Origin: JADHUC01 sp964617665
GTDB taxonomy: Bacteria; Planctomycetota; Planctomycetia; Pirellulales; Pirellulaceae
Assembly: GCA_964617665.1 (NCBI GenBank)
Contig: CAZUAH010000448.1
Location: forward strand, 1 to 11,430
Reading direction: 5' to 3'
Length of the DNA stretch: 11,430 nt
Within the stretch, counting starts at the first letter, position 1. Each line of letters starts with the position of its first letter. The translations under genes were made by a program, and so were the position numbers. Positions 7,225 through 11,430 of this stretch are shown piece by piece. The notes beneath the pieces were generated by a model. It had not been told where the DNA came from. It saw only the letters and a program-made list of their open reading frames with translations, and made no database searches.

Positions 7225-9087
7225 TTATGGTGAGTCGTCCTGCACCTCTTGTGGGTCTTCGGGTTCTCGCCCTTCACGCAACATTTTGATCAGCTTGACC
7301 ACGTCGAAGAACCCGCCAAAGGACACGAAGACGGCCAACACGGCGAACAAGGCGACGCCGACAATCAACACGACCATCCACAGCGACTTCCAGGCACCAA
7401 GAATGGCCACGATCACTAAGGCGCCGACGGCGACGATAGCTATGACGCCGGCAAGCCAAACGCTTGGCCCCATCACCACTCGTGCCGCTGGTGTGGCGGG
7501 CTTTCGGCGATCTGGAAAACAGAGGGACCCGAGAACCATTGCGACCAAGGTGGCTCCGATCGAGATCAGGCCCACCCAGGCACTGGCAATCTCGATCCCA
7601 AGGAAATCCTGAACCGGGCTTAGGCCCAACACGGCCATCGAACCGACCAGCAGCGCGAGGAACGCGCCGGTGGAACTGGCTCGTTTCCAATAGAGACCGC
7701 CCAACAACAAGGCAAATGCACCGGTGAAGTAGATGGCTCCGGTCACGGCCATGTAGTCCCAGATGTCGTCTTTCCCTTCGTAGATCAGTCCCCAGTACAG
7801 AACGTATAGGCCGACCAGCACGATGAATACTCGCGACAGGGTGATACGGGCCTTGGGCGACAGATCGCGCCCAAAGGACTTGCAGATCGGCGCAACCACG
7901 TCTTGGGTCAGGACCGAACTCCAACACAACAGATAGCTATCGTGAGTAGACATGAAGGCAGCGATCATTCCGGCGCTGATGATACCGATGATCCCAACAG
8001 GTAAGATGCGGCCCAGGAATAGCGGCATTCCGTACAGGTTGTCCATCGCCTGGACGCCTTCCGGTAGAGGATCCGGCGGCGGGTACCCCGCTGGGAAGAA
8101 CAGTTCCTTCAGCGAATTGTCCTGCATGATGAATACGTAGGCGCATATGCCCCAGAAACAAGGAATCAAAAAACGGATCAGGTAGGATATCGAGGCGAAC
8201 ATGTACTGGCGTTTGACCGCGTTGGGGCTGTCCATGGCCAGCGCTCGGGCCACGGAAGTGGGCCAGATGCCGCAACTGACCAGCCCAAGAAATCCCATCC
8301 AGATGATGTACTCCCAGCCGAAGTCGCCTTCGGCGACCGTCGGGTCGAGACCACTCTTGACTGGTTCTCCACCTTCCGATGCGGCGATAACCATGTGCTC
8401 GTCGACCGAGTCGAAGATGTTTGTCCAGCCGAGATTCTCGACAGCCAGGAAACAGGTCAGCAGCAAGCCAAGCGACAGTACCACGAACTGGACATAGTCG
8501 GCGATAACGACCGAGACCATTCCGCCCAGACATGTGTAAGCCAGGACCAAAGTGATCAGGAAGACCATTACTGTCGGTAGGGCCCAGCTTTCGGCCGACA
8601 GGCCGGTGATGCCCACGATGAACATCGAGCCCACCTTCAGGAACAATCCCATGTTCAGGATGCCGCCGAACGCCATCATGATGCCGCCGAGGATACGGGT
8701 CTTGCGATCGAACCGTCTTTCGTAGAATTCCGGGATGGTCAATACCTGCATCTCGCGCAGTCGGTAGACCAGAAAGCCAGTCAAGCCGACGACAAACGTA
8801 ACCAACCCGGCAGCCAGGGCGATGTGAAAGGCGGCGAACCCGCCCGTGAAGCCCTTTTGTGCGTTGTACATCACCGTGATCAGGCCCAACTCGGTTCCCG
8901 TCATCGTGGCGATGCCAAGACACACTCCCAACCTGTGACCGGCCACCACGAAGTCATTCATATTCCGGATGAACCGAGCCACGTACACACCGATCCCCAA
9001 CGAGATCAGCGGGTACAAGATAACGATCACCCAGTCGATCGGCGTGAAGTTCGTTTCGCTTAACACGTCGGCCCATTCGGAAGGCAT
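7225..9087 (-). CDS. Sodium:solute symporter (SSS family)
   Basis: Members of this family move sugars, amino acids, carboxylates or other small solutes into the cell with sodium, using the LeuT fold. The 620-aa product has about 13-14 hydrophobic segments, at the long end for the family. Family marks include 'DFVVAGHRLG' after helix 1, 'TGTELGLITVMYNAQKGFTGG', 'QVLTIPEFYERRFDRKTRILGG', 'YTCLGGMVSVVIADYVQF', and 'SAGMIAAFMSTHDSYLL' (Met379-Leu387). The last matches the conserved helix that supplies Ser/Thr ligands to the Na2 sodium site. The C-terminus is long and acidic (EGREPEDPQEVQDDSP). The start at 9087 has AAAGGA 5 nt upstream; an upstream in-frame start at 9132 has no such site. Substrate specificity cannot be read, but the following dipeptidase gene suggests amino acids. 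It is probably the first gene of a two-gene operon. Confidence 0.92.
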   Translation of the reverse strand: MPSEWADVLSETNFTPIDWVIVILYPLISLGIGVYVARFIRNMNDFVVAGHRLGVCLGIATMTGTELGLITVMYNAQKGFTGGFAAFHIALAAGLVTFVVGLTGFLVYRLREMQVLTIPEFYERRFDRKTRILGGIMMAFGGILNMGLFLKVGSMFIVGITGLSAESWALPTVMVFLITLVLAYTCLGGMVSVVIADYVQFVVLSLGLLLTCFLAVENLGWTNIFDSVDEHMVIAASEGGEPVKSGLDPTVAEGDFGWEYIIWMGFLGLVSCGIWPTSVARALAMDSPNAVKRQYMFASISYLIRFLIPCFWGICAYVFIMQDNSLKELFFPAGYPPPDPLPEGVQAMDNLYGMPLFLGRILPVGIIGIISAGMIAAFMSTHDSYLLCWSSVLTQDVVAPICKSFGRDLSPKARITLSRVFIVLVGLYVLYWGLIYEGKDDIWDYMAVTGAIYFTGAFALLLGGLYWKRASSTGAFLALLVGSMAVLGLSPVQDFLGIEIASAWVGLISIGATLVAMVLGSLCFPDRRKPATPAARVVMGPSVWLAGVIAIVAVGALVIVAILGAWKSLWMVVLIVGVALFAVLAVFVSFGGFFDVVKLIKMLREGREPEDPQEVQDDSP

Positions 9088-9158
9088 GGCTATCCTTTCA
9101 GTCGATAGATCGTCTCTTGTACGAGTGCGCAAAACGCCGAGCAGAATCCACAGGCCAA

Positions 9159-9188
9159 ATTATGGCGGACGCGGACACGGCCAAACAA
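9159..9188 (-). promoter_or_regulatory. Candidate promoter of the symporter-dipeptidase operon
   Basis: On the minus strand TTGTTT (9188-9183) and CATAAT (9164-9159) are separated by 18 nt, about 72 bp before the symporter start. Both boxes are reasonable sigma70-type matches. The -35 box overlaps one arm of the CCAAACA/TGTTTGG inverted repeat. Confidence 0.4.
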
Positions 9189-9217
9189 GCCTAGGTACAG
9201 TAGTTTCCACTGTTTGG
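9181..9217. promoter_or_regulatory. Nested inverted repeats in the divergent promoter gap, possible operator
   Basis: CCAAACA (9181-9187) is the exact reverse complement of TGTTTGG (9211-9217), with 23 bp between. Inside it ACAGT (9197-9201) and ACTGT (9209-9213) form a second inverted pair with 7 bp between. The outer left arm overlaps the candidate symporter -35 box and the right arms lie just upstream of the oxidoreductase -10 box. This fits shared control of both directions; no regulator gene is nearby. Confidence 0.33.
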
Positions 9218-9230
9218 TTTATGCCATAAT
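9204..9230 (+). promoter_or_regulatory. Candidate promoter of the Gfo/Idh/MocA gene
   Basis: CATAAT (9225-9230) is preceded by TGC at 9222-9224, giving an extended -10 element. The possible -35 TTTCCA (9204-9209) is only 15 nt away and weak, which an extended -10 can tolerate. The start codon is about 90 bp downstream. Confidence 0.4.
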
Positions 9231-9318
9231 ACGTTTTGTCGCGATGCCGATTGAAGCAGCCAATGGATGCCATTTGAAGGCCAATCATGCGAACCGAGTT
9301 GATCGAAAGGGGAAAGCC

Positions 9319-10722
9319 ATGAAACGAATCACACGCCGTACTTTCGTTCGAGGATCACTGGCGGCGGGCGCCGGCATGGCACTCGCACCGCACGCGCGGG
9401 CACGCGGTGCTAACGACGATGTCCGCGTGGGCGTGGTCGGCTTCCGTGGCCAGGGGCGACTTCACATAAGACTACTCCGTGAACTTCCCGGTGTGCGAGT
9501 GGTGGGCTTATGTGACCCGGATGGCAGCGTGTTGGCTCGCGGTGAAAAGGAGGCCAAGGATCTGAACCAGAAGGTAGACCTTTACACCGACCTCCGAAAA
9601 CTCCTGGACAACAAGGACATCGACGCCATCACCACCGCGACTCCCGATCACTGGCACGCTCTGGTGACGGTCTGGGGCTGCCAGGCAGGCAAGGATGTCT
9701 ATTGCGAAAAGCCGTTATGCCACAACCTTTGGGAAGGCCGCAAGATGGTCGAGGCGGCTCGGAAGTACGAGCGTATCGTTCAGTTTGGCAATCAGAGTCA
9801 CGGCAAGAAGACGGGCGAAATGCGGCTGGAGATCGGCGATCGGGGAAAGATCTTGGTATGCCACACCTCGTTGAACAGAATGCGCCGGAGCATCGGCAAG
9901 GTCGACCGCCCGCAGGATCCGCCGGCATCGCTGGACTACAATCTGTGGACTGGGCCCGCTCCCCTGGAGCCGCTGATGCGAAAGAACCTGCATTACGATT
10001 GGCACTGGGTGTGGTCGACCGGCACGGGCGAGATCGGCAACAACGGCATCTATCCGTTGGACGCATGTCGCCTGTCGCTCGGGCAGAGCGTGTTGCCCAA
10101 ACGCGTGATGAGCCTTGGCGGACGATTCCTGTTCGACGACGATGGCGAGACGCCAAACACGCAGATTGCCCTGTTTCAATACGATCCCGGTCCGATGGTC
10201 ATTTTCGAGTTGCGCAATTTGCCTTCAGAAAAAGGCCCGAAGACGATCGGTGCCAAGGCCAAATGCGAACGTGGTGATTCGGGTATGCCCAGCCCCGTCG
10301 GCGAGTCTGGCGACACAGGCGGATTCCGTGCGCATAAGGGGCATTTGTACAACTTCATCTCGGCGGTGCGCAGCCGGAAAGTCCACCATCTGCGTGCCGA
10401 CGTGTTGGAAGGCCACTTGTCCTCGGCACTGGTCCACATGGCCAATATCTCCTATCGACTCGGCACGCCGCATTCGTCCGGCGAGGTGCAAGAGGCGATC
10501 AAGGACCGAGGCCGTGATGCCGAGGAGACTTTCGAACGCGTCCAGGAACATCTCACCGTGAACGGAGTCGACTTCTCGAAGACGAAAGTCGTGCTGGGCC
10601 CGTGGCTCGAGATGGATTCAGCCACAGAGCAATTTGTGGGCAATTCTGACTTGGCGACCAAAGCAAACCAACTTGCCCGAGGGCATTACCGCGCCCCGTT
10701 TGTGATTCCGGAGAGCGTGTAG
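9319..10722 (+). CDS. Tat-exported Gfo/Idh/MocA-family oxidoreductase
   Basis: This family oxidises or reduces sugars, inositols and related polyols with NAD(P). The 467-aa product starts at the ATG at 9319, which has AAAGGGG a few nt upstream; the frame is open further up but without a good start. A twin-arginine signal (RRTFVRGSLAAGAGMALAP, 'TRRTFV' at residues 5-10) suggests export in folded form with cofactor, as in glucose-fructose oxidoreductase. The Rossmann motif is GFRGQG (41-46), followed by 'DPDGS' at the end of strand 2, 'TPDHWHA' (108-114) and the conserved CEKP (129-132), with Lys131 near the active site. 'GEIGNNGIYPLDACR' carries Tyr245 where inositol dehydrogenases have His and glucose-fructose oxidoreductase has Tyr. 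The end 'NQLARGHYRAPFVIP' is typical of planctomycete members. It is divergent from the symporter operon. The substrate is unknown. Confidence 0.92.
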   Translation: MKRITRRTFVRGSLAAGAGMALAPHARARGANDDVRVGVVGFRGQGRLHIRLLRELPGVRVVGLCDPDGSVLARGEKEAKDLNQKVDLYTDLRKLLDNKDIDAITTATPDHWHALVTVWGCQAGKDVYCEKPLCHNLWEGRKMVEAARKYERIVQFGNQSHGKKTGEMRLEIGDRGKILVCHTSLNRMRRSIGKVDRPQDPPASLDYNLWTGPAPLEPLMRKNLHYDWHWVWSTGTGEIGNNGIYPLDACRLSLGQSVLPKRVMSLGGRFLFDDDGETPNTQIALFQYDPGPMVIFELRNLPSEKGPKTIGAKAKCERGDSGMPSPVGESGDTGGFRAHKGHLYNFISAVRSRKVHHLRADVLEGHLSSALVHMANISYRLGTPHSSGEVQEAIKDRGRDAEETFERVQEHLTVNGVDFSKTKVVLGPWLEMDSATEQFVGNSDLATKANQLARGHYRAPFVIPESV

Positions 10723-10743
10723 CACGTCGACTCTTTCGTTTTT

Positions 10744-10798
10744 GTAGGTTGGCCCTCCGAGGCCGACCAATACCGACGGGCTCGGAGGCCCATCGTAC
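10744..10798. repeat. Paired inverted REP-like element: two 8-bp hairpins with complementary loops
   Basis: The 100-bp convergent gap holds two inverted copies of a 25-bp unit. Unit 1 (10744-10768) is GTA, then stem GGTTGGCC, loop CTCCGA, stem GGCCGACC. Unit 2, read on the minus strand from 10798 to 10774, is GTA, stem CGATGGGC, loop CTCCGA, stem GCCCGTCG. The units match at 19 of 25 positions; the six differences make exactly three compensatory pair swaps (G-C to C-G, T-A to A-T, C-G to G-C), and a T-G wobble is kept in both. Because the units are inverted, the two loops are complementary, and CCTCCGAG (10754-10761) can pair perfectly with CTCGGAGG (10781-10788). GTAG followed by a hairpin is the known layout of bacterial REP elements mobilised by RAYT transposases. 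No U-run follows it on either strand, so it is not a standard terminator. Confidence 0.75.
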
Positions 10799-10822
10799 CG
10801 GCAGAATTGGGCGAAGGCGGTA

Positions 10823-11430
10823 TTAGTCATCCTCCTCCAGCAATTCGCGGAGTGGTTCTGCCTTTTCTGCCTGGTCCAGAGCTCCGTACAAGTGAATGGC
10901 CGTCTTGCAGATCTCACGACGGAGGCTGGGGCGTTGGGTCGCGGGATGGTTGTCCAGAACCAAAGTGACAGGTCCGATCGTGGGATCCTCCAGCAAAGAA
11001 ACCGCCTTCACGGGGTCTACGGATTCCAGGTAGACCTGTGCCAGTGAAAAGGTACCCATCACGACGTCTTGCGTGATGTCTTTCGAGTTACGTGCTCGCT
11101 TGACGGCATCTGACAAGACACCGGTGGCTAGTTTCCGTGTCTTGGCCAGTTTCCTCTTCAGAGCTTCTGTGTCTACGTCCGAACCAGGACCGCCATCTCG
11201 TTCCTGTTTACGAAAACTCTGGCTGGCCGCCAAGTAATTCCCGCACAACACCGTGCCCAATCGGAAAGCGGTACGATTGCGGCGAGGCGAATCAGCAGAC
11301 ACTTTCTCAAGGTAAGCGACTGAATCCTCGACGCGATCCTCCTTGGCGAGAATCGCAGCAAGCGTCTCAAGCGTCTCGACGGCCTCCGGCTCCTCTGGCC
11401 AGACATCGAGAATGTGGTTGGCCAGCGCTT
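10823..11430 (-). CDS. TPR-repeat protein, N-terminal part outside the window
   Basis: The frame is open through the right window edge, so the gene enters from beyond 11430; a GTG at 11302 is internal. The visible 201 residues end in LRELLEEDD. They are mostly amphipathic helices in TPR-like pairs: 'ALANHILDVWPEEPEAVETL', 'LAKEDRVEDSVAYLEKVSAD', 'GTFSLAQVYLESVDPVKAVSLLED' and 'AIHLYGALDQAEKAEPLREL', with the typical small-residue spacing. The stretch 'LLEDPTIGPVTLVLDNHPAT' resembles the end of large planctomycete TPR proteins that count tasks or windows along a chain; that is recognition only. TPRs bind other proteins and have no catalytic residues, and any other domain would lie outside the window. 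It is convergent with the oxidoreductase gene, with the hairpin repeat between them. Confidence 0.8.
   Translation of the reverse strand, partial: ALANHILDVWPEEPEAVETLETLAAILAKEDRVEDSVAYLEKVSADSPRRNRTAFRLGTVLCGNYLAASQSFRKQERDGGPGSDVDTEALKRKLAKTRKLATGVLSDAVKRARNSKDITQDVVMGTFSLAQVYLESVDPVKAVSLLEDPTIGPVTLVLDNHPATQRPSLRREICKTAIHLYGALDQAEKAEPLRELLEEDD

Noticed and set aside
7937..8923. 328-codon open frame in a second minus-strand frame inside the symporter gene
   Set aside because: It is rich in His, Arg and Gly as expected from a shifted frame of GC-rich coding DNA, while the symporter frame has clear membrane helices and family motifs.
10736..10768. The first hairpin as an intrinsic terminator
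   Set aside because: The T-rich stretch lies before the hairpin on the plus strand and becomes A-rich on the minus strand, so neither transcript has the U-run after the stem that intrinsic terminators need.

Overview
The window looks like ordinary chromosome from a planctomycete, probably of the Pirellulales type, with moderately high GC. Four things suggest this: (i) two adjacent membrane proteins open with the basic-aromatic 'YR(FS)LR(T/S)LF' membrane anchor that recurs in planctomycete hypothetical proteins; (ii) a leucine-rich-repeat protein of the planctomycete 'ITDxGLxxLxxLTxL ... LPNCxI' kind; (iii) a Tat-exported Gfo/Idh/MocA oxidoreductase and an SSS-family symporter of the types these genomes carry in large numbers; (iv) HEAT and TPR proteins. 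The phylum call rests on recognition and was not tested by a search.

Layout. 1-1194 (+) is the C-terminal part of an S9 prolyl-oligopeptidase/DPP-IV-like peptidase, cut by the window edge. 1222-1668 (-) is a small putative lipoprotein with a doubtful C-terminus. A 274-bp gap follows, with a 20-bp near-palindrome. From 1943 to 5709 four plus-strand genes lie in a row: a membrane-anchored HEAT-repeat protein, a 108-aa multi-pass membrane protein starting with GTG, an LRR protein, and a secreted two-domain beta-sandwich protein that may act on or bind carbohydrate. Convergent to these is a minus-strand pair, an SSS sodium:solute symporter (7225-9087) followed by a secreted C69-family dipeptidase (5737-7167). 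Divergent from the symporter is a Tat-exported Gfo/Idh/MocA oxidoreductase (9319-10722). The last 100-bp gap holds a paired-hairpin repeat (10744-10798). The window ends in the C-terminal part of a TPR protein on the minus strand (10823-11430).

How the genes may work together. The symporter and dipeptidase probably form a two-gene operon in which secreted dipeptidase releases amino acids and the symporter imports them; this is inference from adjacency and strand. The S9 peptidase and the carbohydrate-type beta-sandwich protein fit the same scavenging lifestyle, but nothing links them in one pathway.

I found no defence system, CRISPR array, tRNA, rRNA, insertion sequence or biosynthetic cluster. 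The strongest unexplained signal is the paired REP-like element at 10744-10798. Its two inverted units differ at six of 25 positions, and all six differences form three compensatory base-pair swaps, so the hairpin itself appears to be conserved.
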